Assembly: GCF_041296385.1 (NCBI RefSeq)
Contig: NW_027183518.1
Coordinates: 62,001-126,000 of the forward strand
Reading direction: 5' to 3'
Source: Aphelocoma coerulescens
Lineage: Eukaryota > Chordata > Aves > Passeriformes > Corvidae
DNA: 64,000 nucleotides
Both the position numbers and the translations under genes were made by a program. The number at the start of each line of letters is the position of its first letter. The stretch's first letter is position 1. The notes under the pieces are model-generated. The model did no database searches and was not told the DNA's origin. It worked only from the letters and a program-made list of their open reading frames with translations. Of this stretch, positions 10,207 to 23,328 are shown one piece after another.

Positions 10207-11664
10207 GGCGTGTTTCGGCAGAAGCAGCAGCGCGGAGCATTTCGCTGCCGGCACAGCGCTCTCTGGGCGAGAAGCGGACGACGGTTTGACTCCGGCAGAA
10301 TGAAAGCGCCACATGGTACGAAGAGCATCGGAATGAAGGCAGAGCACCGAGCTGCTGCCGTGCGCATCGCACAGGCTGCGAGAGGAAGCGTGGCTGTCAC
10401 TGGCTTCTTTGCGGGTTCACGTTAGCAGTTGAAAACAGAAAGTTCCACTTGCAGCTACTTGTGCTGCTACCTATTTCTCTTCCAGCTCTCCCTGGAAAGA
10501 ATTGTGCCGAGCTTTACGCTTCCAGATGCACAGATGACGGTGGTAGATGCGGCAGAGAATAGAAAGACAGCGCGCAGCGGACAGTTTCTGGTGCTTTACG
10601 TGAGGCAAGGGGGAAGTGCAGCCCAGCAGTGGCTTTTACTTCTGGAGCCTTTTGCTTTGGTAGCAGCAGCTGCTGCGAGTGGGCAACGGAGCTGCGAGAG
10701 TGCGTAATGTGACGGCACATCTCGCTGAGAAGGAAGCTGCCGAGCCGCAGCGTGTTGTGCTCCGTTTCAAGGCTACTTGGAGGAGGGGGGTACTCGAAGA
10801 ACGCCTTCTTTCTGGACGCGTCCTTCTGGGTGTGCTCAAGCTGCATGGACTCGGCAGCACGGAAGGTGTAAGAACCTGTTTCTGGCCAGGCAGTGTGCTG
10901 GAGTGCAAAGGGCTGCGCCTTCCTTTCTGAAGCAGCCCAGAGCATTCTCAGCGGAATCTGCTTGTGAAGCAGCTCTTGGCTGGACATTTGCAAGTCGCTC
11001 CACTGAGTCCACGAAGCCGGTGGCCAGCTGCTTCGTTCTTCGCCTTCTGGGCTCTGGACAGAGCTGAAGCGCAGCGATGGCTCGGAGCTTTGCCGCTCTT
11101 CGGCGTGAGCACTGCACGCAGCCACAGGCTGCTGTGCACGGATTTCCCTCAGCTCGACGTACAATCATTCTCTTGCTGTTTCCCTGAGTCGAAAGTGTCC
11201 GTGTAGCTCTCGCTCAGCGAAATGCGTCAGGAGAGAAACACTTGCTGGATGAGCTTTTCGCTGGCCAAGACTTTCAACGCAGCACCACCATTCGGGCAAG
11301 GAGGAGGAGAAAGGAGGAGCATCTTTTCGTCCTGGCCCGTTCTTCTGCGCGAGACGCCTCTCCGCGTCTTCGCTCCCTGCAAGGCTGTAATGTGCGCCGT
11401 GGTACTTGGAAGTGAGAAGGCAGGTGCAGAGAGCACCGCGATCTGGCGGCGCCGTGCAGGCTGGAAAGGAAAGAGGGCTGCCACCGGAATGTGGTGCGAA
11501 TACCGGTTTGCACGCGTCGAGGGTAAGCTCTGGGTGAGCTTGCTGGCCTAAAACTGTTCTCTGTGCCAGACGCAGGCGAGAAGCTTTCCGTTAAGAATCA
11601 GGCTGCCACGCAAACGGAACGTGGTGCTACCTACCTAGCGCTGCGAGGGAAAGTGCATAGCCCA
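10207..11664. repeat. Array unit 8 (806C)
   Basis: Full copy; C at 11012 (site 806). Pairs with unit 9. Confidence 0.98.
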
Positions 11665-13122
11665 GGCGTGTTTCGGCAGAAGCAGCAGCGCGGAGCATTT
11701 CGCTGCCGGCACAGCGCTCTCTGGGCGAGAAGCGGACGACGGTTTGACTCCGGCAGAATGAAAGCGCCACATGGTACGAAGAGCATCGGAATGAAGGCAG
11801 AGCACCGAGCTGCTGCCGTGCGCATCGCACAGGCTGCGAGAGGAAGCGTGGCTGTCACTGGCTTCTTTGCGGGTTCACGTTAGCAGTTGAAAACAGAAAG
11901 TTCCACTTGCAGCGACTTGTGCTGCTACCTATTTCTCTTCCAGCTCTCCCTGGAAAGAATTGTGCCGAGCTTTACGCTTCCAGATGCACAGATGACGGTG
12001 GTAGATGCGGCAGAGAATAGAAAGACAGCGCGCAGCGGACAGTTTCTGGTGCTTTACGTGAGGCAAGGGGGAAGTGCAGCCCAGCAGTGGCTTTTACTTC
12101 TGGAGCCTTTTGCTTTGGTAGCAGCAGCTGCTGCGAGTGGGCAACGGAGCTGCGAGAGTGCGTAATGTGACGGCACATCTCGCTGAGAAGGAAGCTGCCG
12201 AGCCGCAGCGTGTTGTGCTCCGTTTCAAGGCTACTTGGAGGAGGGGGGTACTCGAAGAACGCCTTCTTTCTGGACGCGTCCTTCTGGGTGTGCTCAAGCT
12301 GCATGGACTCGGCAGCACGGAAGGTGTAAGAACCTGTTTCTGGCCAGGCAGTGTGCTGGAGTGCAAAGGGCTGCGCCTTCCTTTCTGAAGCAGCCCAGAG
12401 CATTCTCAGCGGAATCTGCTTGTGAAGCAGCTCTTGGCTGGACATTTGCAAGTCGCTCCACTGAGTCCATGAAGCCGGTGGCCAGCTGCTTCCTTCTTCG
12501 CCTTCTGGGCTCTGGACAGAGCTGAAGCGCAGCGATGGCTCGGAGCTTTGCCGCTCTTCGGCGTGAGCACTGCACGCAGCCACAGGCTGCTGTGCACGGA
12601 TTTCCCTCAGCTCGACGTACAATCATTCTCTTGCTGTTTCCCTGAGTCGAAAGTGTCCGTGTAGCTCTCGCTCAGCGAAATGCGTCAGGAGAGAAACACT
12701 TGCTGGATGAGCTTTTCGCTGGCCAAGACTTTCAACGCAGCACCACCATTCGGGCAAGGAGGAGGAGAAAGGAGGAGCATCTTTTCGTCCTGGCCCGTTC
12801 TTCTGCGCGAGACGCCTCTCCGCGTCTTCGCTCCCTGCAAGGCTGTAATGTGCGCCGTGGTACTTGGAAGTGAGAAGGCAGGTGCAGAGAGCACCGCGAT
12901 CTGGCGGCGCCGTGCAGGCTGGAAAGGAAAGAGGGCTGCCACCGGAATGTGGTGCGAATACCGGTTTGCACGCGTCGAGGGTAAGCTCTGGGTGAGCTTG
13001 CTGGCCTAAAACTGTTCTCTGTGCCAGACGCAGGCGAGAAGCTTTCCGTTAAGAATCAGGCTGCCACGCAAACGGAACGTGGTGCTACCTACCTAGCGCT
13101 GCGAGGGAAAGTGCATAGCCCA
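11665..13122. repeat. Array unit 9 (250G, 829C)
   Basis: Full copy; G at 11914 and C at 12493. Same haplotype as units 5, 12, 16 and 22. Confidence 0.98.
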
Positions 13123-14580
13123 GGCGTGTTTCGGCAGAAGCAGCAGCGCGGAGCATTTCGCTGCCGGCACAGCGCTCTCTGGGCGAGAAGCGGACGACGG
13201 TTTGACTCCGGCAGAATGAAAGCGCCACATGGTACGAAGAGCATCGGAATGAAGGCAGAGCACCGAGCTGCTGCCGTGCGCATCGCACAGGCTGCGAGAG
13301 GAAGCGTGGCTGTCACTGGCTTCTTTGCGGGTTCACGTTAGCAGTTGAAAACAGAAAGTTCCACTTGCAGCTACTTGTGCTGCTACCTATTTCTCTTCCA
13401 GCTCTCCCTGGAAAGAATTGTGCCGAGCTTTACGCTTCCAGATGCACAGATGACGGTGGTAGATGCGGCAGAGAATAGAAAGACAGCGCGCAGCGGACAG
13501 TTTCTGGTGCTTTACGTGAGGCAAGGGGGAAGTGCAGCCCAGCAGTGGCTTTTACTTCTGGAGCCTTTTGCTTTGGTAGCAGCAGCTGCTGCGAGTGGGC
13601 AACGGAGCTGCGAGAGTGCGTAATGTGACGGCACATCTCGCTGAGAAGGAAGCTGCCGAGCCGCAGCGTGTTGTGCTCCGTTTCAAGGCTACTTGGAGGA
13701 GGGGGGTACTCGAAGAACGCCTTCTTTCTGGACGCGTCCTTCTGGGTGTGCTCAAGCTGCATGGACTCGGCAGCACGGAAGGTGTAAGAACCTGTTTCTG
13801 GCCAGGCAGTGTGCTGGAGTGCAAAGGGCTGCGCCTTCCTTTCTGAAGCAGCCCAGAGCATTCTCAGCGGAATCTGCTTGTGAAGCAGCTCTTGGCTGGA
13901 CATTTGCAAGTCACTCCACTGAGTCCACGAAGCCGGTGGCCAGCTGCTTCGTTCTTCGCCTTCTGGGCTCTGGACAGAGCTGAAGCGCAGCGATGGCTCG
14001 GAGCTTTGCCGCTCTTCGGCGTGAGCACTGCACGCAGCCACAGGCTGCTGTGCACGGATTTCCCTCAGCTCGACGTACAATCATTCTCTTGCTGTTTCCC
14101 TGAGTCGAAAGTGTCCGTGTAGCTCTCGCTCAGCGAAATGCGTCAGGAGAGAAACACTTGCTGGATGAGCTTTTCGCTGGCCAAGACTTTCAACGCAGCA
14201 CCACCATTCGGGCAAGGAGGAGGAGAAAGGAGGAGCATCTTTTCGTCCTGGCCCGTTCTTCTGCGCGAGACGCCTCTCCGCGTCTTCGCTCCCTGCAAGG
14301 CTGTAATGTGCGCCGTGGTACTTGGAAGTGAGAAGGCAGGTGCAGAGAGCACCGCGATCTGGCGGCGCCGTGCAGGCTGGAAAGGAAAGAGGGCTGCCAC
14401 CGGAATGTGGTGCGAATACCGGTTTGCACGCATCGAGGGTAAGCTCTGGGTGAGCTTGCTGGCCTAAAACTGTTCTCTGTGCCAGACGCAGGCGAGAAGC
14501 TTTCCGTTAAGAATCAGGCTGCCACGCAAACGGAACGTGGTGCTACCTACCTAGCGCTGCGAGGGAAAGTGCATAGCCCA
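13123..14580. repeat. Array unit 10 (791A, 806C, private 1310A)
   Basis: Full copy; A at 13913 (site 791), C at 13928 (site 806) and a private A at 14432 (site 1310, CpG to CpA). It is the only unit combining 791A with 806C and 829G, so it looks recombinant. Confidence 0.98.
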
Positions 14581-16038
14581 GGCGTGTTTCGGCAGAAGCA
14601 GCAGCGCGGAGCATTTCGCTGCCGGCACAGCGCTCTCTGGGCGAGAAGCGGACGACGGTTTGACTCCGGCAGAATGAAAGCGCCACATGGTACGAAGAGC
14701 ATCGGAATGAAGGCAGAGCACCGAGCTGCTGCCGTGCGCATCGCACAGGCTGCGAGAGGAAGCGTGGCTGTCACTGGCTTCTTTGCGGGTTGACGTTAGC
14801 AGTTGAAAACAGAAAGTTCCACTTGCAGCTACTTGTGCTGCTACCTATTTCTCTTCCAGCTCTCCCTGGAAAGAATTGTGCCGAGCTTTACGCTTCCAGA
14901 TGCACAGATGACGGTGGTAGATGCGGCAGAGAATAGAAAGACAGCGCGCAGCGGACAGTTTCTGGTGCTTTACGTGAGGCAAGGGGGAAGTGCAGCCCAG
15001 CAGTGGCTTTTACTTCTGGAGCCTTTTGCTTTGGTAGCAGCAGCTGCTGCGAGTGGGCAACGGAGCTGCGAGAGTGCGTAATGTGACGGCACATCTCGCT
15101 GAGAAGGAAGCTGCCGAGCCGCAGCGTGTTGTGCTCCGTTTCAAGGCTACTTGGAGGAGGGGGGTACTCGAAGAACGCCTTCTTTCTGGACGCGTCCTTC
15201 TGGGTGTGCTCAAGCTGCATGGACTCGGCAGCACGGAAGGTGTAAGAACCTGTTTCTGGCCAGGCAGTGTGCTGGAGTGCAAAGGGCTGCGCCTTCCTTT
15301 CTGAAGCAGCCCAGAGCATTCTCAGCGGAATCTGCTTGTGAAGCAGCTCTTGGCTGGACATTTGCAAGTCGCTCCACTGAGTCCACGAAGCCGGTGGCCA
15401 GCTGCTTCGTTCTTCGCCTTCTGGGCTCTGGACAGAGCTGAAGCGCAGCGATGGCTCGGAGCTTTGCCGCTCTTCGGCGTGAGCACTGCACGCAGCCACA
15501 GGCTGCTGTGCACGGATTTCCCTCAGCTCGACGTACAATCATTCTCTTGCTGTTTCCCTGAGTCGAAAGTGTCCGTGTAGCTCTCGCTCAGCGAAATGCG
15601 TCAGGAGAGAAACACTTGCTGGATGAGCTTTTCGCTGGCCAAGACTTTCAACGCAGCACCACCATTCGGGCAAGGAGGAGGAGAAAGGAGGAGCATCTTT
15701 TCGTCCTGGCCCGTTCTTCTGCGCGAGACGCCTCTCCGCGTCTTCGCTCCCTGCAAGGCTGTAATGTGCGCCGTGGTACTTGGAAGTGAGAAGGCAGGTG
15801 CAGAGAGCACCGCGATCTGGCGGCGCCGTGCAGGCTGGAAAGGAAAGAGGGCTGCCACCGGAATGTGGTGCGAATACCGGTTTGCACGCGTCGAGGGTAA
15901 GCTCTGGGTGAGCTTGCTGGCCTAAAACTGTTCTCTGTGCCAGACGCAGGCGAGAAGCTTTCCGTTAAGAATCAGGCTGCCACGCAAACGGAACGTGGTG
16001 CTACCTACCTAGCGCTGCGAGGGAAAGTGCATAGCCCA
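14581..16038. repeat. Array unit 11 (806C, private 212G)
   Basis: Full copy; C at 15386 and a private G at 14792 (site 212), which turns TCA into TGA two codons before the usual TAG of the plus-strand frame. First unit of block 11-14, repeated as 21-24. Confidence 0.98.
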
Positions 16039-17496
16039 GGCGTGTTTCGGCAGAAGCAGCAGCGCGGAGCATTTCGCTGCCGGCACAGCGCTCTCTGGGC
16101 GAGAAGCGGACGACGGTTTGACTCCGGCAGAATGAAAGCGCCACATGGTACGAAGAGCATCGGAATGAAGGCAGAGCACCGAGCTGCTGCCGTGCGCATC
16201 GCACAGGCTGCGAGAGGAAGCGTGGCTGTCACTGGCTTCTTTGCGGGTTCACGTTAGCAGTTGAAAACAGAAAGTTCCACTTGCAGCGACTTGTGCTGCT
16301 ACCTATTTCTCTTCCAGCTCTCCCTGGAAAGAATTGTGCCGAGCTTTACGCTTCCAGATGCACAGATGACGGTGGTAGATGCGGCAGAGAATAGAAAGAC
16401 AGCGCGCAGCGGACAGTTTCTGGTGCTTTACGTGAGGCAAGGGGGAAGTGCAGCCCAGCAGTGGCTTTTACTTCTGGAGCCTTTTGCTTTGGTAGCAGCA
16501 GCTGCTGCGAGTGGGCAACGGAGCTGCGAGAGTGCGTAATGTGACGGCACATCTCGCTGAGAAGGAAGCTGCCGAGCCGCAGCGTGTTGTGCTCCGTTTC
16601 AAGGCTACTTGGAGGAGGGGGGTACTCGAAGAACGCCTTCTTTCTGGACGCGTCCTTCTGGGTGTGCTCAAGCTGCATGGACTCGGCAGCACGGAAGGTG
16701 TAAGAACCTGTTTCTGGCCAGGCAGTGTGCTGGAGTGCAAAGGGCTGCGCCTTCCTTTCTGAAGCAGCCCAGAGCATTCTCAGCGGAATCTGCTTGTGAA
16801 GCAGCTCTTGGCTGGACATTTGCAAGTCGCTCCACTGAGTCCATGAAGCCGGTGGCCAGCTGCTTCCTTCTTCGCCTTCTGGGCTCTGGACAGAGCTGAA
16901 GCGCAGCGATGGCTCGGAGCTTTGCCGCTCTTCGGCGTGAGCACTGCACGCAGCCACAGGCTGCTGTGCACGGATTTCCCTCAGCTCGACGTACAATCAT
17001 TCTCTTGCTGTTTCCCTGAGTCGAAAGTGTCCGTGTAGCTCTCGCTCAGCGAAATGCGTCAGGAGAGAAACACTTGCTGGATGAGCTTTTCGCTGGCCAA
17101 GACTTTCAACGCAGCACCACCATTCGGGCAAGGAGGAGGAGAAAGGAGGAGCATCTTTTCGTCCTGGCCCGTTCTTCTGCGCGAGACGCCTCTCCGCGTC
17201 TTCGCTCCCTGCAAGGCTGTAATGTGCGCCGTGGTACTTGGAAGTGAGAAGGCAGGTGCAGAGAGCACCGCGATCTGGCGGCGCCGTGCAGGCTGGAAAG
17301 GAAAGAGGGCTGCCACCGGAATGTGGTGCGAATACCGGTTTGCACGCGTCGAGGGTAAGCTCTGGGTGAGCTTGCTGGCCTAAAACTGTTCTCTGTGCCA
17401 GACGCAGGCGAGAAGCTTTCCGTTAAGAATCAGGCTGCCACGCAAACGGAACGTGGTGCTACCTACCTAGCGCTGCGAGGGAAAGTGCATAGCCCA
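16039..17496. repeat. Array unit 12 (250G, 829C)
   Basis: Full copy; G at 16288 and C at 16867. Block 11-14, counterpart of unit 22. Confidence 0.98.
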
Positions 17497-18954
17497 GGCG
17501 TGTTTCGGCAGAAGCAGCAGCGCGGAGCATTTCGCTGCCGGCACAGCGCTCTCTGGGCGAGAAGCGGACGACGGTTTGACTCCGGCAGAATGAAAGCGCC
17601 ACATGGTACGAAGAGCATCGGAATGAAGGCAGAGCACCGAGCTGCTGCCGTGCGCATCGCACAGGCTGCGAGAGGAAGCGTGGCTGTCACTGGCTTCTTT
17701 GCGGGTTCACGTTAGCAGTTGAAAACAGAAAGTTCCACTTGCAGCTACTTGTGCTGCTACCTATTTCTCTTCCAGCTCTCCCTGGAAAGAATTGTGCCGA
17801 GCTTTACGCTTCCAGATGCACAGATGACGGTGGTAGATGCGGCAGAGAATAGAAAGACAGCGCGCAGCGGACAGTTTCTGGTGCTTTACGTGAGGCAAGG
17901 GGGAAGTGCAGCCCAGCAGTGGCTTTTACTTCTGGAGCCTTTTGCTTTGGTAGCAGCAGCTGCTGCGAGTGGGCAACGGAGCTGCGAGAGTGCGTAATGT
18001 GACGGCACATCTCGCTGAGAAGGAAGCTGCCGAGCCGCAGCGTGTTGTGCTCCGTTTCAAGGCTACTTGGAGGAGGGGGGTACTCGAAGAACGCCTTCTT
18101 TCTGGACGCGTCCTTCTGGGTGTGCTCAAGCTGCATGGACTCGGCAGCACGGAAGGTGTAAGAACCTGTTTCTGGCCAGGCAGTGTGCTGGAGTGCAAAG
18201 GGCTGCGCCTTCCTTTCTGAAGCAGCCCAGAGCATTCTCAGCGGAATCTGCTTGTGAAGCAGCTCTTGGCTGGACATTTGCAAGTCACTCCACTGAGTCC
18301 ATGAAGCCGGTGGCCAGCTGCTTCCTTCTTCGCCTTCTGGGCTCTGGACAGAGCTGAAGCGCAGCGATGGCTCGGAGCTTTGCCGCTCTTCGGCGTGAGC
18401 ACTGCACGCAGCCACAGGCTGCTGTGCACGGATTTCCCTCAGCTCGACGTACAATCATTCTCTTGCTGTTTCCCTGAGTCGAAAGTGTCCGTGTAGCTCT
18501 CGCTCAGCGAAATGCGTCAGGAGAGAAACACTTGCTGGATGAGCTTTTCGCTGGCCAAGACTTTCAACGCAGCACCACCATTCGGGCAAGGAGGAGGAGA
18601 AAGGAGGAGCATCTTTTCGTCCTGGCCCGTTCTTCTGCGCGAGACGCCTCTCCGCGTCTTCGCTCCCTGCAAGGCTGTAATGTGCGCCGTGGTACTTGGA
18701 AGTGAGAAGGCAGGTGCAGAGAGCACCGCGATCTGGCGGCGCCGTGCAGGCTGGAAAGGAAAGAGGGCTGCCACCGGAATGTGGTGCGAATACCGGTTTG
18801 CACGCGTCGAGGGTAAGCTCTGGGTGAGCTTGCTGGCCTAAAACTGTTCTCTGTGCCAGACGCAGGCGAGAAGCTTTCCGTTAAGAATCAGGCTGCCACG
18901 CAAACGGAACGTGGTGCTACCTACCTAGCGCTGCGAGGGAAAGTGCATAGCCCA
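17497..18954. repeat. Array unit 13 (791A, 829C)
   Basis: Full copy; A at 18287 and C at 18325. This rare haplotype occurs only here and in unit 23. Confidence 0.98.
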
Positions 18955-20412
18955 GGCGTGTTTCGGCAGAAGCAGCAGCGCGGAGCATTTCGCTGCCGGC
19001 ACAGCGCTCTCTGGGCGAGAAGCGGACGACGGTTTGACTCCGGCAGAATGAAAGCGCCACATGGTACGAAGAGCATCGGAATGAAGGCAGAGCACCGAGC
19101 TGCTGCCGTGCGCATCGCACAGGCTGCGAGAGGAAGCGTGGCTGTCACTGGCTTCTTTGCGGGTTCACGTTAGCAGTTGAAAACAGAAAGTTCCACTTGC
19201 AGCTACTTGTGCTGCTACCTATTTCTCTTCCAGCTCTCCCTGGAAAGAATTGTGCCGAGCTTTACGCTTCCAGATGCACAGATGACGGTGGTAGATGCGG
19301 CAGAGAATAGAAAGACAGCGCGCAGCGGACAGTTTCTGGTGCTTTACGTGAGGCAAGGGGGAAGTGCAGCCCAGCAGTGGCTTTTACTTCTGGAGCCTTT
19401 TGCTTTGGTAGCAGCAGCTGCTGCGAGTGGGCAACGGAGCTGCGAGAGTGCGTAATGTGACGGCACATCTCGCTGAGAAGGAAGCTGCCGAGCCGCAGCG
19501 TGTTGTGCTCCGTTTCAAGGCTACTTGGAGGAGGGGGGTACTCGAAGAACGCCTTCTTTCTGGACGCGTCCTTCTGGGTGTGCTCAAGCTGCATGGACTC
19601 GGCAGCACGGAAGGTGTAAGAACCTGTTTCTGGCCAGGCAGTGTGCTGGAGTGCAAAGGGCTGCGCCTTCCTTTCTGAAGCAGCCCAGAGCATTCTCAGC
19701 GGAATCTGCTTGTGAAGCAGCTCTTGGCTGGACATTTGCAAGTCGCTCCACTGAGTCCACGAAGCCGGTGGCCAGCTGCTTCCTTCTTCGCCTTCTGGGC
19801 TCTGGACAGAGCTGAAGCGCAGCGATGGCTCGGAGCTTTGCCGCTCTTCGGCGTGAGCACTGCACGCAGCCACAGGCTGCTGTGCACGGATTTCCCTCAG
19901 CTCGACGTACAATCATTCTCTTGCTGTTTCCCTGAGTCGAAAGTGTCCGTGTAGCTCTCGCTCAGCGAAATGCGTCAGGAGAGAAACACTTGCTGGATGA
20001 GCTTTTCGCTGGCCAAGACTTTCAACGCAGCACCACCATTCGGGCAAGGAGGAGGAGAAAGGAGGAGCATCTTTTCGTCCTGGCCCGTTCTTCTGCGCGA
20101 GACGCCTCTCCGCGTCTTCGCTCCCTGCAAGGCTGTAATGTGCGCCGTGGTACTTGGAAGTGAGAAGGCAGGTGCAGAGAGCACCGCGATCTGGCGGCGC
20201 CGTGCAGGCTGGAAAGGAAAGAGGGCTGCCACCGGAATGTGGTGCGAATACCGGTTTGCACGCGTCGAGGGTAAGCTCTGGGTGAGCTTGCTGGCCTAAA
20301 ACTGTTCTCTGTGCCAGACGCAGGCGAGAAGCTTTCCGTTAAGAATCAGGCTGCCACGCAAACGGAACGTGGTGCTACCTACCTAGCGCTGCGAGGGAAA
20401 GTGCATAGCCCA
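18955..20412. repeat. Array unit 14 (806C, 829C)
   Basis: Full copy; C at 19760 and C at 19783. The 806C-829C combination occurs only here and in unit 24. Confidence 0.98.
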
Positions 20413-21870
20413 GGCGTGTTTCGGCAGAAGCAGCAGCGCGGAGCATTTCGCTGCCGGCACAGCGCTCTCTGGGCGAGAAGCGGACGACGGTTTGACTCCG
20501 GCAGAATGAAAGCGCCACATGGTACGAAGAGCATCGGAATGAAGGCAGAGCACCGAGCTGCTGCCGTGCGCATCGCACAGGCTGCGAGAGGAAGCGTGGC
20601 TGTCACTGGCTTCTTTGCGGGTTCACGTTAGCAGTTGAAAACAGAAAGTTCCACTTGCAGCTACTTGTGCTGCTACCTATTTCTCTTCCAGCTCTCCCTG
20701 GAAAGAATTGTGCCGAGCTTTACGCTTCCAGATGCACAGATGACGGTGGTAGATGCGGCAGAGAATAGAAAGACAGCGCGCAGCGGACAGTTTCTGGTGC
20801 TTTACGTGAGGCAAGGGGGAAGTGCAGCCCAGCAGTGGCTTTTACTTCTGGAGCCTTTTGCTTTGGTAGCAGCAGCTGCTGCGAGTGGGCAACGGAGCTG
20901 CGAGAGTGCGTAATGTGACGGCACATCTCGCTGAGAAGGAAGCTGCCGAGCCGCAGCGTGTTGTGCTCCGTTTCAAGGCTACTTGGAGGAGGGGGGTACT
21001 CGAAGAACGCCTTCTTTCTGGACGCGTCCTTCTGGGTGTGCTCAAGCTGCATGGACTCGGCAGCACGGAAGGTGTAAGAACCTGTTTCTGGCCAGGCAGT
21101 GTGCTGGAGTGCAAAGGGCTGCGCCTTCCTTTCTGAAGCAGCCCAGAGCATTCTCAGCGGAATCTGCTTGTGAAGCAGCTCTTGGCTGGACATTTGCAAG
21201 TCGCTCCACTGAGTCCACGAAGCCGGTGGCCAGCTGCTTCGTTCTTCGCCTTCTGGGCTCTGGACAGAGCTGAAGCGCAGCGATGGCTCGGAGCTTTGCC
21301 GCTCTTCGGCGTGAGCACTGCACGCAGCCACAGGCTGCTGTGCACGGATTTCCCTCAGCTCGACGTACAATCATTCTCTTGCTGTTTCCCTGAGTCGAAA
21401 GTGTCCGTGTAGCTCTCGCTCAGCGAAATGCGTCAGGAGAGAAACACTTGCTGGATGAGCTTTTCGCTGGCCAAGACTTTCAACGCAGCACCACCATTCG
21501 GGCAAGGAGGAGGAGAAAGGAGGAGCATCTTTTCGTCCTGGCCCGTTCTTCTGCGCGAGACGCCTCTCCGCGTCTTCGCTCCCTGCAAGGCTGTAATGTG
21601 CGCCGTGGTACTTGGAAGTGAGAAGGCAGGTGCAGAGAGCACCGCGATCTGGCGGCGCCGTGCAGGCTGGAAAGGAAAGAGGGCTGCCACCGGAATGTGG
21701 TGCGAATACCGGTTTGCACGCGTCGAGGGTAAGCTCTGGGTGAGCTTGCTGGCCTAAAACTGTTCTCTGTGCCAGACGCAGGCGAGAAGCTTTCCGTTAA
21801 GAATCAGGCTGCCACGCAAACGGAACGTGGTGCTACCTACCTAGCGCTGCGAGGGAAAGTGCATAGCCCA
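20413..21870. repeat. Array unit 15 (806C)
   Basis: Full copy; C at 21218. Pairs with unit 16. Confidence 0.98.
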
Positions 21871-23328
21871 GGCGTGTTTCGGCAGAAGCAGCAGCGCGGA
21901 GCATTTCGCTGCCGGCACAGCGCTCTCTGGGCGAGAAGCGGACGACGGTTTGACTCCGGCAGAATGAAAGCGCCACATGGTACGAAGAGCATCGGAATGA
22001 AGGCAGAGCACCGAGCTGCTGCCGTGCGCATCGCACAGGCTGCGAGAGGAAGCGTGGCTGTCACTGGCTTCTTTGCGGGTTCACGTTAGCAGTTGAAAAC
22101 AGAAAGTTCCACTTGCAGCGACTTGTGCTGCTACCTATTTCTCTTCCAGCTCTCCCTGGAAAGAATTGTGCCGAGCTTTACGCTTCCAGATGCACAGATG
22201 ACGGTGGTAGATGCGGCAGAGAATAGAAAGACAGCGCGCAGCGGACAGTTTCTGGTGCTTTACGTGAGGCAAGGGGGAAGTGCAGCCCAGCAGTGGCTTT
22301 TACTTCTGGAGCCTTTTGCTTTGGTAGCAGCAGCTGCTGCGAGTGGGCAACGGAGCTGCGAGAGTGCGTAATGTGACGGCACATCTCGCTGAGAAGGAAG
22401 CTGCCGAGCCGCAGCGTGTTGTGCTCCGTTTCAAGGCTACTTGGAGGAGGGGGGTACTCGAAGAACGCCTTCTTTCTGGACGCGTCCTTCTGGGTGTGCT
22501 CAAGCTGCATGGACTCGGCAGCACGGAAGGTGTAAGAACCTGTTTCTGGCCAGGCAGTGTGCTGGAGTGCAAAGGGCTGCGCCTTCCTTTCTGAAGCAGC
22601 CCAGAGCATTCTCAGCGGAATCTGCTTGTGAAGCAGCTCTTGGCTGGACATTTGCAAGTCGCTCCACTGAGTCCATGAAGCCGGTGGCCAGCTGCTTCCT
22701 TCTTCGCCTTCTGGGCTCTGGACAGAGCTGAAGCGCAGCGATGGCTCGGAGCTTTGCCGCTCTTCGGCGTGAGCACTGCACGCAGCCACAGGCTGCTGTG
22801 CACGGATTTCCCTCAGCTCGACGTACAATCATTCTCTTGCTGTTTCCCTGAGTCGAAAGTGTCCGTGTAGCTCTCGCTCAGCGAAATGCGTCAGGAGAGA
22901 AACACTTGCTGGATGAGCTTTTCGCTGGCCAAGACTTTCAACGCAGCACCACCATTCGGGCAAGGAGGAGGAGAAAGGAGGAGCATCTTTTCGTCCTGGC
23001 CCGTTCTTCTGCGCGAGACGCCTCTCCGCGTCTTCGCTCCCTGCAAGGCTGTAATGTGCGCCGTGGTACTTGGAAGTGAGAAGGCAGGTGCAGAGAGCAC
23101 CGCGATCTGGCGGCGCCGTGCAGGCTGGAAAGGAAAGAGGGCTGCCACCGGAATGTGGTGCGAATACCGGTTTGCACGCGTCGAGGGTAAGCTCTGGGTG
23201 AGCTTGCTGGCCTAAAACTGTTCTCTGTGCCAGACGCAGGCGAGAAGCTTTCCGTTAAGAATCAGGCTGCCACGCAAACGGAACGTGGTGCTACCTACCT
23301 AGCGCTGCGAGGGAAAGTGCATAGCCCA
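21871..23328. repeat. Array unit 16 (250G, 829C)
   Basis: Full copy; G at 22120 and C at 22699. Confidence 0.98.
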